Assembly (NCBI GenBank): GCA_003138515.1
Contig: PLGG01000012.1
Coordinates: 160,061-224,060, forward strand
Direction: 5' to 3'
DNA length: 64,000 nt
From: Acidobacteriaceae bacterium
GTDB taxonomy: Bacteria; Acidobacteriota; Terriglobia; Terriglobales; Acidobacteriaceae
In this document: piece by piece, positions 1 through 11,420 of the stretch
Position numbering within the stretch: the first letter of the stretch is position 1
How the letters are laid out: each line of letters opens with the position of its first letter
Notes under the pieces: generated by a model
Database searches by the model: none
What the model was told of the DNA's origin: nothing
The model's input: the letters and a program-made list of their open reading frames with translations, nothing else
Made by a program: the position numbers and the translations under genes

Positions 1-823
1 CGAAGACGAGCTGCTCTTTCTTTGAAGGCTCGCGGCCGATGACGCCGGTCCAGGTGATGTCGTAATAGATGCTGGAGGGCGAGTCGAGACGCCCCCAGAT
101 ATCGATGAGGAGGAAGTTGCCCTCGCGGATAGGGGCGGCGCGATCGGCGGTGGGCTCGTAGTGCGAGTCGGAGGTGTTCGCGTTGACGCTGACGTCGGGG
201 CCGTTTTCCCAGACGAGACCTTCGCGGCGCATGGCCTCCTGGAGCCAGACGACCATGTCGTATTCGGTGAGGCCGTCGGGGCGGTCAACCCCAGAAGGCG
301 GACGCAGGCAGCGAGCGATTTCGGCCCAGGCACCGACAAGAACGAGGTCGATGGCGCGCTGGGCGGCGGAGTGGCTGGCAATTTGATCCTGGGTGAGAAC
401 AGCCTCAAACTGGCTGACGAGATCGGCGGAGGTGACGATTTCCTTGCCGAGAGAGCGGAGGAATTCGACGGTGCCGGCATCGACCATGGAGACATACATG
501 ATGTCGTTGTTCGGCGAGTACTGCATGGCGATTTTCTTCTGGTTTTGGAGGAGATTTGCGAGGCCTGCGTGCAGTTCCTGCCAGCTTGAGTACTGCGTTT
601 TTGCGCCGGGCAGCGCGTCGAGGCGGCCCTGCTCGATACGATGAACGAGCTTGCGCGGCTCGCCGGATGCGGGAATGAAATAGTACCAGCGGCGGGTGAT
701 GTGCGCTTTGGGATCGAGCGAAAGGATGCGCGAGGCGATGGGATCGCGGTGGTGGTGGTCGTAGAAGAGCCAGCCGTCGAGCGCGGATTCGCGGAGGGCT
801 GATTGAATAGAGTCGAGATTCAT
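1..823 (-). CDS. M24-family metallopeptidase (Xaa-Pro aminopeptidase-like), 3' end outside the window
   Basis: The reverse strand is open without a stop from an ATG at 821-823 to the window edge, giving the first 274 residues. The protein begins MNLDSIQSALRES and then has a segment reading LDGWLFYD, followed by HHHRDPIASRIL. This is the N-terminal creatinase-like domain found in many bacterial M24 (Xaa-Pro aminopeptidase-type) enzymes. Further on it reads YSPNNDIMYVSMVDAGTVE, and near the edge IREGNFLLIDIWG, which resembles the start of the pita-bread catalytic fold around the first metal-ligand Asp. The remaining metal-binding residues lie outside the window, so activity cannot be judged. 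M24 enzymes usually remove an N-terminal residue preceding proline in the cytoplasm, but the substrate is unknown here. It is transcribed in the same direction as mnmG, about 45 bases downstream of it. Family assignment is fairly sure; exact function is not. Confidence 0.8.
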   Translation of the reverse strand, partial: MNLDSIQSALRESALDGWLFYDHHHRDPIASRILSLDPKAHITRRWYYFIPASGEPRKLVHRIEQGRLDALPGAKTQYSSWQELHAGLANLLQNQKKIAMQYSPNNDIMYVSMVDAGTVEFLRSLGKEIVTSADLVSQFEAVLTQDQIASHSAAQRAIDLVLVGAWAEIARCLRPPSGVDRPDGLTEYDMVVWLQEAMRREGLVWENGPDVSVNANTSDSHYEPTADRAAPIREGNFLLIDIWGRLDSPSSIYYDITWTGVIGREPSKKEQLVF

Positions 824-868
824 CACGGGAACATCATACGCGGGCGGGAGAGACAGCGAGTCAGCAAG

Positions 869-3118
<2,250 letters not shown>

Positions 3119-3179
3119 CCGATCCTATTCTACGGGTGGAATCAGATCGGAGCGCCGGCGCTGGGATCAGCGGGGGGGA

Positions 3180-3665
3180 TCAATAGGCGATGGCGTAGGC
3201 GCGGCCTTCAAGATTGGACGGGTCTTCGAGATTGGAGTGAACGCAGACGCGAACCGGCACGCCTGGAGTGAGGTCGTTGACGTCAATATCGGCGATGAGC
3301 AAGGAGGGTCGGCTGCCGAGGAGATTATGACGGCCGCTCTGGTTGACAAGCCGGAAGGGAACGGGCCGGTCCGATTGAGTGACTTCGAGGGTGAAGGGCT
3401 GTTGCTCGCTTTGGGGCGGGCGGGCGCCAGCGGAGCCGCCTTGCTGAGGCCGACCCGCGGATGCCCTGGCCCGCACGACGATGCGCAAGATGCCCTGGAT
3501 GGGCGGATCGAAGCTCGCCTCGATTGTGCCGGAAACCCCAATGTGGAAGAAGGCGTCAAGGGGCTCGACGGAGCGGGCCTTTGGGTGGACGGCAGAAGCG
3601 ATGGCCGCGCCGCCGGCCAGCAATGCCAGGAATAGAATCCGCGAGGCTGAGCGACGGCGAATCAT
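3180..3665 (-). CDS. Hypothetical secreted protein, 161 residues
   Basis: I do not recognise this family. The ATG at 3665 is preferred over one 16 codons upstream because GGGAGA lies a few bases before it and the protein then starts with a clear signal peptide: MIRRRSASR followed by the hydrophobic stretch ILFLALLAGGAAIASA. The mature part is about 135 residues and includes a low-complexity segment rich in Gly, Pro, Gln and Arg near the middle. The end reads LEGRAYAIAY. It has the look of a small beta-rich periplasmic or outer-surface protein. It lies immediately upstream of mnmG on the same strand, with about 60 bases between them, so co-transcription is possible but nothing links the functions. 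Confidence 0.65.
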   Translation of the reverse strand: MIRRRSASRILFLALLAGGAAIASAVHPKARSVEPLDAFFHIGVSGTIEASFDPPIQGILRIVVRARASAGRPQQGGSAGARPPQSEQQPFTLEVTQSDRPVPFRLVNQSGRHNLLGSRPSLLIADIDVNDLTPGVPVRVCVHSNLEDPSNLEGRAYAIAY

Positions 3666-3846
3666 TGCTGGTTCTCCCGGAATGGACTTTGCCCTATTGG
3701 CGCCCCCAGCCATATGAGCCGATTCTTTCGCGATCCAAGCGTGATCGTTGATTGATCAATCAACGATTTCGATGCCGCAAGGTTGCTTTCCGGCAATGAC
3801 CCGCAGCGGTTGCGAGCGGGTGGGGAAAAGTGCGGTGAGGAACCCA

Positions 3847-5889
3847 TTACGCCGCCTGCAATTCCAGAATAATGGCCGCGCCTCGGGGCTGAAGGTTCAC
3901 GGCTGATGCGCGACCGTTCTGGTCGCGCAGAATAGTGGCGCAAAGGCTGAGGCCCATTCCGGCTGTTTCGCCGCCGGCGCGGGCTGGAACAAAAGGATCG
4001 AAGGCGCGCTCAGGGTTGATGAAGCCGGGCCCGGAGTGAGTGACGGAGATGTGAACGAGGCTGCCTTCGCGGGCTGCTTCAAGACGAATCGTTTTAGACT
4101 CCCGGTGAGCCATTTCTGGACTTTCGCGATCGACCGCTGCGATGGCGTACTGCAGGCAATGGAGCAGTGCCTGGCGCAACTGCTGCGCGCCACAAAGAAT
4201 TCGTGGCATTCCGGGCGCCACGTTGACCTGGAATTCGATAGAACGCTGGAGAAATTCAGGACGATAGAGCTGCTCCATATCGGACAGCAGCTCCGAGACC
4301 GAGATGGCGGCGGGCTGGTCAGAGTGCGCATGCGAGACGCGGGAGAGGCTCTCAAGCGTGGAGCGGATGCTTCGCGCCTCGATGACGATGGACTCGACGG
4401 CCTTGCGATCCAGGTGGTCCAGCGAGGGCGAATCCTGGAGAAGAGAGGCAAAGCCAAGGATGACCGTGAGCGGACTATTCAACTGCTGTGTGACGTTGCT
4501 GGCCAACTGGCCGAGACCAGCGAACCGTTCCGAGTCGATGAGCTTTTCAAAAAGCATGGTTTGACTACGCGTGGCCTGAAGGCGGGAAACGAGCATTTCG
4601 ATGGGGAGCAGGTCGTCAAGGCGAGGCGCATCGGCGGAATCAGATCTGCGGCCGTCCTCGGGCCGCATTCCCTTGAGCAAGAGAGCTCCATCGACGCCGG
4701 AGCGGCCGACCATGGGAACAGCCAATACGGAGGTGAAGCGAAGGCGCTCGAGGTCGTCACCGGGGATGAGCCAGGGCGAGAGATCGAGATTGACAGTCTT
4801 GCTGTGCGCCACGGCAACAGGGGCCGAACCCGGCACCAAGAAGCCTTCAGCAGGAATTCGTTTTGCCAGTTGACCGAGCGGCCTGGCAATGGCAATCTCC
4901 AAGCCGGCGCATCCGGCCAACCGGTAGCGCCCGCCGCTTTCAAGCACCAACGCGGCTTGGGTAAAGCAACTATTGCTGACTACGGTGTCACAGATATCGG
5001 CGCCCTGGCGGTCAAAGTCTTCGACCCTGCGGCGAGTGAGCATGAGGTTGGCGTAGGCCTCAAGTTGGCGGCGGGCGCTGCGCTCGCGGTGCTGGGCTGC
5101 TTTGTTGCTGCTTAGCTCATCTTCGAGGGCGAGCATGATCATGCCGATCGCGGCGACGACCTTGGCCATGACAATCACGCGCGTGAGGTTGAGGTCGAGA
5201 AGCGCATTTTGGCCGACCAGGTGAAGAACGAGCAGACAGTGGAGCGACCAGGCGAGAAAGCCGAGGACGCTGAGGAAGACGCCGGGAGAAAATCGACGAG
5301 AGACGAAGACGAGCAGGACCGCAGCCAACTGGAGGTTGACGCATTCGACAAAGATCAGGCCGGAGCCAGCCCCGAGCAGGCAGCAGACCCAGATGGAGAA
5401 GGTACCCAGGACGGCGATGAACGAAACCCCGATCCAGACGGGCACAGAGCCCCTGGTCATTCCCCAGAAGACGCCAACGGCGAAGCTCATGCCCACAAGA
5501 AGTGGAAAGAGGAGGGTGAGCGGGCCGCGAGGCTGGACTCCGCCGAAGACTCCGTAAAGGAGGATGGAATAGAGGACAAGAAAAGCGACGTAGGGGACGA
5601 CGAAGAGGATTTGAAAACGTCCAACGCGGAAGCGAAGCGGGGACAGCGAGCCGAGAAACAAGGCCGCGCTCAACTGAATGAACGTTTGACCTGAAGCGAC
5701 CAGCCATGGGGAACCTGCTCCCGGGTAGCCATTCATGGTATACAGCAGAACCATGGCAACGATGGAACAGAGAAAGCCCAGAAACCAGAGCAGGGAGCGC
5801 GCGTCGCGGAAACGGAGATAGAGGTAGCCGAAGGCGGGAAGGAGCAACGCCATCAGGATAAGGGCCGGGGAATGATAATAGTCGGGCAT
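3847..5889 (-). CDS. Membrane histidine-kinase-like protein with GAF-like region and degenerate catalytic boxes
   Basis: The 680-residue protein begins with a run of about seven or eight hydrophobic segments (residues 8-255), then a short helical linker. A GAF-like region follows at about 285-440 (TSVLAVPMVGRSGVDGALLL), then a HisKA-like helix pair (450-520) and a HATPase_c-like region (530-678). The dimerisation helix reads FAGLGQLASNVTQQLNSPLT; the phosphoacceptor His of the usual AHELNNP motif is Gln468. In the ATPase part the N-box asparagines are replaced (LLHCLQYA), and the Asp of the DxGPG box is missing (THSGPGF). Only the glycines of the last box (GMGLSL) look intact. Canonical autophosphorylation is therefore unlikely. 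It may be a pseudokinase that senses a membrane or cytoplasmic signal through a partner. No response regulator is adjacent. Assignment to the kinase superfamily is firm; loss of activity is inferred from motifs. Confidence 0.85.
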   Translation of the reverse strand: MPDYYHSPALILMALLLPAFGYLYLRFRDARSLLWFLGFLCSIVAMVLLYTMNGYPGAGSPWLVASGQTFIQLSAALFLGSLSPLRFRVGRFQILFVVPYVAFLVLYSILLYGVFGGVQPRGPLTLLFPLLVGMSFAVGVFWGMTRGSVPVWIGVSFIAVLGTFSIWVCCLLGAGSGLIFVECVNLQLAAVLLVFVSRRFSPGVFLSVLGFLAWSLHCLLVLHLVGQNALLDLNLTRVIVMAKVVAAIGMIMLALEDELSSNKAAQHRERSARRQLEAYANLMLTRRRVEDFDRQGADICDTVVSNSCFTQAALVLESGGRYRLAGCAGLEIAIARPLGQLAKRIPAEGFLVPGSAPVAVAHSKTVNLDLSPWLIPGDDLERLRFTSVLAVPMVGRSGVDGALLLKGMRPEDGRRSDSADAPRLDDLLPIEMLVSRLQATRSQTMLFEKLIDSERFAGLGQLASNVTQQLNSPLTVILGFASLLQDSPSLDHLDRKAVESIVIEARSIRSTLESLSRVSHAHSDQPAAISVSELLSDMEQLYRPEFLQRSIEFQVNVAPGMPRILCGAQQLRQALLHCLQYAIAAVDRESPEMAHRESKTIRLEAAREGSLVHISVTHSGPGFINPERAFDPFVPARAGGETAGMGLSLCATILRDQNGRASAVNLQPRGAAIILELQAA

Positions 5890-6154
5890 GGAAGCCGCGA
5901 ATTTCCTTCCCTATCGCCGGAAAGTGCATATCCTTCGATATTTGCGGGTCCGGGCGGCGTTCTCACGAGCGAGCCTCAAATGGCGAGGATGCACGTCCAC
6001 CCAGCGCGCCGTATAGGCGTTCCGAGGCTAGTATCGAGGCCTCCCAATGGCAAAGTACATGCGTCTAAAGTTGCAATGGGGTGAGAGTATTGGGCAAGAG
6101 ATTTCCGGTCCCAACGGCGCATGCGGGAATCGCGCCAGGAGGCGAGCTGAATTG

Positions 6155-7030
6155 ATGATGCAACGCTGGATTGCGGCGATCGCGATGGCCGGCTGCGCCA
6201 TGATGGTTGCGGCGCAGAACAAGGACACGTTTACGCCGATGCCGCTCGATTCAGGTTTCGGGCGCATGGACATCTCCGATCCTCCCATTGCCCCGGAACA
6301 GATCATCAAGGAGTTTTCGGCGAAGGAGACGCAGTTCCAGGACGCGCTGAACCACTATACGTACCGACGCACGGCGCGCGTGGACGAGATTGACGACGAT
6401 AACAAGCCGAGCGGCGAGTGGTACGAGGTGGACGACGTGATCTTCGACCCGACGGGCAGGCGCACTGAGCGGGTAGACTTTGCGCCCCCGAACACGCTGA
6501 AGCAGATCATGATATCGCCATCCGATCTCCAGGACCTGGAGCACGGTTACCCGTTCGTGCTGACTACCGCAGACGTGCCCGAGTACGACATCGAGTTTGT
6601 GGGGCGGCAGAAGGTGGATGAAGTGGATTGCTATGTTTTTGACGTGAGACCGAAGACGATAGAGAAGGGCAAGCGGTACCTGGATGGGCGCATCTGGGTG
6701 GATGCGACCGAGCTGCAGATCGTAGTGACCAACGGACGCATGGTGCCAGACGACACGCGCAAGAACTCGGAGGACCTGCACGCGCCGTTCATGACGTGGC
6801 GGCAGCAGATTGACGGTAACTACTGGTTCCCTGTGTACACGAAGGGCGAGGGAATCTTGCACTTCTCCGGTGGCTACGGCTATATGGCTCAGGACGTGCA
6901 CATCCGCGAAACGATCAAATATACGGACTATAAGCGGTTCGGATCAACGAGCAAGGTCTATTACAACGGGCAGGAGGTTACGAATGAACCGCAACCCCCA
7001 ACGCCCGCGCCCAATAACCCACCTAAATAG
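6155..7030 (+). CDS. Hypothetical exported protein, 291 residues (lipoprotein-sorting-like fold suspected)
   Basis: ATG codons at 6155 and 6158 follow AGGAGG at 6137-6142 and open on a signal peptide (MMQRWIAAIAMAGCAMMVAAQ). A reading frame extends 36 codons further upstream but lacks a ribosome site and looks non-coding. The mature protein has long stretches of alternating charged and aromatic residues: YTYRRTARVDEID, FVGRQKVDEVDCYVFDV, RYLDGRIWVDATELQIV. These resemble the beta-sheet pattern of LolA/outer-membrane lipoprotein-sorting-like proteins, where a strand carries WVDxxxLQIV. The C-terminus is a short Pro/Asn-rich tail. The role is unknown; a periplasmic location is likely. The next gene, a porin, follows 160 bases downstream on the same strand. 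Confidence 0.7.
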   Translation: MMQRWIAAIAMAGCAMMVAAQNKDTFTPMPLDSGFGRMDISDPPIAPEQIIKEFSAKETQFQDALNHYTYRRTARVDEIDDDNKPSGEWYEVDDVIFDPTGRRTERVDFAPPNTLKQIMISPSDLQDLEHGYPFVLTTADVPEYDIEFVGRQKVDEVDCYVFDVRPKTIEKGKRYLDGRIWVDATELQIVVTNGRMVPDDTRKNSEDLHAPFMTWRQQIDGNYWFPVYTKGEGILHFSGGYGYMAQDVHIRETIKYTDYKRFGSTSKVYYNGQEVTNEPQPPTPAPNNPPK

Positions 7031-7189
7031 AGGCAGACGGCCGATCGAACAGCGTTGGGGCTGCACGGCGTTGGCAGAAAGTATGCAGAGGCCGGAGGCC
7101 GGGCGATCCGCGAGGCGACGGATGCATCAGCCGGATGATCTACTTAGTTTGTGACCGGTAGCTCGAACAAGCGCGCTGCTCGGGAAGCA

Positions 7190-8665
7190 ATGTGGCGCCT
7201 CCTGAAGCAAATTGCCATACAGATTCTATGCGGATTGGCAGTGGTGGCGTTCTACCGCCCATTGCGGGCGATTGCGCAAACGGCGGGACCGGCTCACGCG
7301 AAAGGTGAAGCGACCACGGGCCAGGACGCAAGCAAAGATCCGAGCAAGGAATCCAGCGCGGAGGACACGACTGGCGACGACTCCGAGACGGTATTTCCGC
7401 ACACACAAACGGGACGGTACTGGATCTCAGGGCAAGCAAACGTGATTCTGCAAGTTCACGGCGCATTCAGGGCACAATACAGCGGGCCAAACAGCCTGAC
7501 CAACTTTGCGGAGAGCGCAACCACACACTTGTTGACGCTCTATACCGGATACGAGCTCTCGCAAACTACCGAAGTCTTTGCCGATATCGAAGACGCGACA
7601 GGTAACGGGATTGCGAATACGGTCGGATTGGCGGGATTTGTAAACCTCGATGCAGTGCGAGTGAGGGAGGGCGTGCCGGGGAAGGATGACCCGTACCTTG
7701 CACAGTTGATGCTGCGCCAGATCATCCCGTTGACGAGCGAGCGAGTGAAAGCCGACCGCGACGAACTGGATCTGGCGACCTCGCTTCCCGCGCGACGGCT
7801 GGAGTTGCGCGCAGGCAAGATGGACCTGACGGATTTCTTCGATACGAACACCTATGGTTCCGACAGCAATCTGCAATTCCTGAACTGGACGGTGGATAAT
7901 GATGGTGCCTACGATGTGGCCTCAAATACGCGGGGTTACACCGAGGCCGTCATCGTGGAGTATAACGATCCCTCGCGGGCCGTGCGCTTTGCCGAAGCGC
8001 TGATGCCGAAGGTTGCGGACAGTCCATTCCTTGATGCCGATGTGGCGCGTTCACGCTCGGAGAACCTCGAGTTGGAGGCTCGCGGGAAGCATATTCTGCA
8101 TCGAGACGGCACCGTGCGGCTGTTGAGCTATCTGAATCACGGCAACATGGGAAACTACCGCGAGGCGAATACGGAGTTCCTCGCGGGCGAGACTGCGACG
8201 CCGGATATTATTGCGACGCGCCGAGAGGGGCGGCACCGCTACGGCTTCGGCTTGAACATGGAGCAGGAGATTCGGAAGAATGTGGGCGTGTTCGCGCGCC
8301 TCGGCTGGAGCGATGGGCGCAACGAAACCTATTGCTACACCGAAGACGACCGGACAGTGCAGATCGGCGGGCTGGCCATGGGCGACGCGTGGCGGCGCAG
8401 CAGCGATCGAGCCGGCGTGGCGTTTGTTACGAACGCGATCGTGGCATCGCATCAGCAGTATCTTGCGTTGGGCGGGCTCGGTTCCCTGCTCGGCGACGGC
8501 GGCTTGACTTACGGCCGGGAGAAGATTGTCGAGACTTTTTACACCGCTCACCTTTGGCGCGGTTTGTTCATTTCTTACGATTTCCAGCACATCAACGACC
8601 CCGGCTATAACCAGGCGCGCGGGCCCGTTGCAGTTTCTGCGTTTCGCTTCCACACGGACTTTTGA
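7190..8665 (+). CDS. OprB-type carbohydrate porin
   Basis: From the ATG at 7190 the product has a typical signal peptide (MWRLLKQIAIQILCGLAVVA) and about 460 mature residues. An upstream GTG at 7151 is possible but has no ribosome site; GGGAA precedes 7190. The mature chain has the alternating pattern of an outer-membrane beta barrel and family-like segments: YTGYELSQTTEVFADIE near the start, the periodic strand YGFGLNMEQEI, GVFARLGWSDGRNE in the middle, and DFQHINDPGYNQARGPV near the end. It terminates in Phe, as expected for a barrel. OprB-type porins let sugars or other small solutes cross the outer membrane. Substrate is not predictable. It is followed by a short degenerate repeat and then the convergent regulator gene. 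Confidence 0.75.
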   Translation: MWRLLKQIAIQILCGLAVVAFYRPLRAIAQTAGPAHAKGEATTGQDASKDPSKESSAEDTTGDDSETVFPHTQTGRYWISGQANVILQVHGAFRAQYSGPNSLTNFAESATTHLLTLYTGYELSQTTEVFADIEDATGNGIANTVGLAGFVNLDAVRVREGVPGKDDPYLAQLMLRQIIPLTSERVKADRDELDLATSLPARRLELRAGKMDLTDFFDTNTYGSDSNLQFLNWTVDNDGAYDVASNTRGYTEAVIVEYNDPSRAVRFAEALMPKVADSPFLDADVARSRSENLELEARGKHILHRDGTVRLLSYLNHGNMGNYREANTEFLAGETATPDIIATRREGRHRYGFGLNMEQEIRKNVGVFARLGWSDGRNETYCYTEDDRTVQIGGLAMGDAWRRSSDRAGVAFVTNAIVASHQQYLALGGLGSLLGDGGLTYGREKIVETFYTAHLWRGLFISYDFQHINDPGYNQARGPVAVSAFRFHTDF

Positions 8666-8740
8666 TAAGGACAGGGACCGAGGGACCAAGGGAACGAGGG
8701 ACCGAGCGATCAAGGGATCTGCGGACCAAAGCAAGCCAGC
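8666..8740. repeat. Short degenerate tandem repeat between convergent genes
   Basis: Directly after the porin stop the sequence repeats variants of an AGGGACC(G/A)AGGG unit several times, then variants of AGCGGAGTT. It overlaps nothing coding and ends where the convergent regulator gene stops. It looks like a low-copy simple repeat; no strong hairpin was seen. Confidence 0.5.
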
Positions 8741-8744
8741 GGAG

Positions 8745-9689
8745 TTAGCGGAGTTCGCCGGATGCGTTGCCTGCGCCCATGAGGACGAGAGACCGCTGCG
8801 CAAATGGCGAGTAGACGAGAAGCGTGGTGCAGGCGAGCGCGAGGCCGAAGTCGATGTGGTGGAGGAGAAGGAAGGGCGAGAGGGACCAAAGCTCGTCGAA
8901 AACAAGTAGAAACGGCCAGAGCTTGAGGAATTTGCCGCGGAATCCAGGCGCGTGAAAGAGAGCGGCGCAGAGGACAAAGGCGCGGGCGGGAATGAGGATG
9001 GCGGCGCAGACGATAAGGCCGTGAAAAATGAGAGATGCTCCGGATAGCAGCGAGAGGAGACCGTCGATCTCCGCCAGATTGGCCAGCGCTCCCACATAGA
9101 AACCCAGATACATGAACTGAAAGAGAACGAAGAGCGTTTGCACCACCGGGAAGGATGTTCTGGGGAGATCTTCCGGCGAAGCGAGAATGCGATTGCGCGG
9201 TTGGGGATCAGGATGAGAAGGTGGCGCGGCGCGATCGGTTGACGCGGGAGCCGGGGACTCGATTGGCGCGGGCTGTGGAGCGTCGCCGGAATCGATGCGA
9301 TCAAAGATGGGATCGGGGATGCGCTCAGGGATGTGTTCGGCAATTCGTTCGACTGGCGCGAGGAAGCGATAGCCGCGACGGGCGAGGGTTTCGACGAATC
9401 GAGGACTACCGGCCGTGTCGCCGAGAGCCTCGCGGATGCGATTGACCGCGGAGTTGACGCCATGCTCGTAGTCGACGAAGGTTCCTTCAGGCCATAGCAC
9501 GCGAGAGATTTCATCGCGCGTGATCAACTGACCCGGCCGATCGAGAAGCATGAGAAGAATCTGGAAGGGCTGTGCGTTGAGCTTGACGCGCAATCCCTGC
9601 CTGCGCAACTCACCGGTGGCGGCGTCCGCTTCAAAAACGCCAAAGCGATAGCGCCGGTCGGGCCGAAGGTCGCTCCTCAAGTCTGTCAT
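8745..9689 (-). CDS. ToxR/CadC-type winged-helix regulator with C-terminal membrane domain
   Basis: The start at ATG 9689 gives MTDLRSDLRPDRRYRFG, directly before an OmpR/PhoB-type winged-helix domain (residues about 12-110). That domain contains FQILLMLLDRPGQLITRDE, ISRVLWPEGTFVDYEHGVN and the closing RFVETLARRGYRFLAPV, which is diagnostic of this DNA-binding family. A Pro/Ala-rich linker follows, then about four hydrophobic segments from roughly residue 185 to the end. The arrangement is a one-component membrane-bound transcription regulator with a cytoplasmic DNA-binding head. Unlike ToxR or CadC it has no large periplasmic sensor; the sensory part must be the membrane bundle. Targets are unknown. 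It is convergent with the porin and divergent from the secreted protein at 9872, which may be a target. Confidence 0.85.
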   Translation of the reverse strand: MTDLRSDLRPDRRYRFGVFEADAATGELRRQGLRVKLNAQPFQILLMLLDRPGQLITRDEISRVLWPEGTFVDYEHGVNSAVNRIREALGDTAGSPRFVETLARRGYRFLAPVERIAEHIPERIPDPIFDRIDSGDAPQPAPIESPAPASTDRAAPPSHPDPQPRNRILASPEDLPRTSFPVVQTLFVLFQFMYLGFYVGALANLAEIDGLLSLLSGASLIFHGLIVCAAILIPARAFVLCAALFHAPGFRGKFLKLWPFLLVFDELWSLSPFLLLHHIDFGLALACTTLLVYSPFAQRSLVLMGAGNASGELR

Positions 9690-9871
9690 GGCTTTCGACA
9701 AGTGTAGCTGACAGTGCGGTCGATGCAGAGTTGGGCGGAAGCCGGGTTGGTGCAAATGAGAGATCGGCGGAAATCCAACGGCTGCTGCGTCTTGCACGGT
9801 GAGAATCATTCACCCCCGGGTGAGGTGACGTGCATTGCCCGCCCATCGTCGAAGGGGTAAGGTGCCAAGAG

Positions 9872-10666
9872 ATGACGAGAAAGCGATTTGCGAGATTGCT
9901 GGCTGGCGGAGCGCTGCTGGCGTTTCTGACGTCCGCGGCTTTAGCTGCGGAAGAGCCCACGCCTGACGCTCTTGCTGGGTTCCAAAAGTATGTCGATCGC
10001 CTGGAGCCGCGGCTGGCCGAACAGCATCGGTCGGCGGAGGGTTTTCTGGCGCCCGTGGATGGGACGCGACTCAGGAGCGGTGACGTGGTGATCGAACATC
10101 TGACACCGGCGACAGGCGCGGAGTTGCCGGGAGCACTCGTTCATCACTGGCGGGGTACGGCGTTTCTTCCGGGAGCGACACTTGCCGATTATGAGCACTT
10201 GTTGCGGGATTTCGAGGCTTATCCGCGGCACTGGGCGCCGGAAGTGGTCCGGGCAAACGCGCTCCAGCAACAGAGCAATCACTACCAGATGACGATGCGC
10301 GTGGTGCAACATCACATATTGACAGTCGTGACGGACGGAACGTACGACGTCACGTTCGGCCGGCTGGATGCGCAGCATGGGTACAGCGTTTCGCGCAGCA
10401 CCAGGATCGCGGAGATCGACGCGCCGGGAACGGCCAGGGAGCGCGCGCTGAGTCCAAGCGAAGAGCATGGGTTTCTTTGGCGGATGAACACCTATTGGAG
10501 TTACGAGGAGCGGGACGGCGGGTTGTACATCCAGATCGAGTCGGTCTCGCTGACGCGATCCATTCCGGTGGGGCTGGGGTGGGCGATTGGGCCGTTTGTG
10601 GAGAGCGTGCCGAGGGAATCGCTCGAGTTTACGCTGCGAGCGACGCGGGATGCGCTGAAAAAGTAG
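9872..10666 (+). CDS. Hypothetical exported protein, 264 residues (START-like suspected)
   Basis: The ATG at 9872 starts a clean signal peptide (MTRKRFARLLAGGALLAFLT, cleaved after SAALA). The mature protein includes FEAYPRHWAPEVVRANALQQ, YWSYEERDGGLYIQIESVS and a C-terminal PRESLEFTLRATRDALKK helix. This pattern of an N-terminal helix, a beta-sheet in the middle and a long C-terminal helix suggests a START/SRPBCC-like ligand-binding fold, but I cannot identify it firmly. The gene is divergent from the winged-helix regulator and followed 46 bases later by the CDP-alcohol phosphatidyltransferase gene on the same strand, so a two-gene unit is plausible. If so it may handle a lipid or lipid precursor in the periplasm, which is inference only. 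Confidence 0.65.
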   Translation: MTRKRFARLLAGGALLAFLTSAALAAEEPTPDALAGFQKYVDRLEPRLAEQHRSAEGFLAPVDGTRLRSGDVVIEHLTPATGAELPGALVHHWRGTAFLPGATLADYEHLLRDFEAYPRHWAPEVVRANALQQQSNHYQMTMRVVQHHILTVVTDGTYDVTFGRLDAQHGYSVSRSTRIAEIDAPGTARERALSPSEEHGFLWRMNTYWSYEERDGGLYIQIESVSLTRSIPVGLGWAIGPFVESVPRESLEFTLRATRDALKK

Positions 10667-10712
10667 TGCCGCAGCGACGGAAAACCGAAGGCAATGTGGA
10701 AAGGAGACAAAG

Positions 10713-11420
10713 ATGGGCGCACAGATTCTGGCAGCTAAGAATGAAGTAGCGTTTGAGAATGCACGACGCGTGAATGAGGCGTTGACGGCGCGGATGGAGA
10801 AGCGCGCGTTGCAGTGGATGGCCGAACGCGCGCCGATGTGGGTAAGTTCAGACCAGCTCACCCTGCTGGGCTTGACCGCGCAGATTGGAGCGGGCATCTG
10901 CTTCGCGTTGTCGCGATACGACCGCAGGTTCCTGCTTGCGGTGATTGTGTGCCTGGCGTTGAACTGGCTGGGTGACAGCCTGGATGGGACGCTGGCGCGC
11001 GTGCGCCGGCAGGAGCGGCCGCGCTACGGGTTCTATGTGGACCACATCGTAGACGTTCTGGGGTCGGTGGCGTTGATGTGCGGGCTTGGCTGGAGCGGGT
11101 TGCTGCACCAGGCAACGGCGATGGCCATGCTGATCGCGTTCCTGGTGCTATCGAGCGAAAGCTACCTGGCCACTTACACGCTGAAGTGCTTTGAGCTTTC
11201 GCAGGGGATCTTTGGGCCGACGGAGATTCGTATTTTGCTGGCGATGGGCTGCCTGGCCGCACTGCGCAGCCCATATGCGACGGTGTTTGGACACAGAATG
11301 CTGCTCTTCGATCTGGGCGGGGCGATTGCGACGGCCGGGATGGCCGGAATGGCCGCGGCGGTGACGGTGCGTCATACGGCGCAACTCTACAGACACGAAC
11401 CGATTGGCAGGAGCCGCTGA
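10713..11420 (+). CDS. CDP-alcohol phosphatidyltransferase family membrane protein
   Basis: A good ribosome site (AAAGGAGA, seven bases before the ATG) precedes this 235-residue protein. The family signature is present as DSLDGTLARVRRQ followed by GFYVDHIVD. This is the DxxDGxxAR...GxxxDxxxD motif, whose aspartates bind the metal ions that activate CDP-alcohol for transfer. Six hydrophobic segments surround it, and the N-terminal segment (residues 1-45) precedes the first helix with MAERAPMWVSSDQLTLLGL. These enzymes make phospholipids or lipid-linked polyols in the inner membrane from a CDP-alcohol and a second alcohol. The acceptor cannot be told from sequence. It follows the exported protein at 9872. 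Confidence 0.85.
   Translation: MGAQILAAKNEVAFENARRVNEALTARMEKRALQWMAERAPMWVSSDQLTLLGLTAQIGAGICFALSRYDRRFLLAVIVCLALNWLGDSLDGTLARVRRQERPRYGFYVDHIVDVLGSVALMCGLGWSGLLHQATAMAMLIAFLVLSSESYLATYTLKCFELSQGIFGPTEIRILLAMGCLAALRSPYATVFGHRMLLFDLGGAIATAGMAGMAAAVTVRHTAQLYRHEPIGRSR

Noticed and set aside
4036-5115. Long + strand open frame of 359 codons opposite the kinase-like gene
   Set aside because: It is antisense to the histidine-kinase-like gene, whose reverse-strand frame has clear domain content. GC-rich coding DNA often leaves the opposite strand open.
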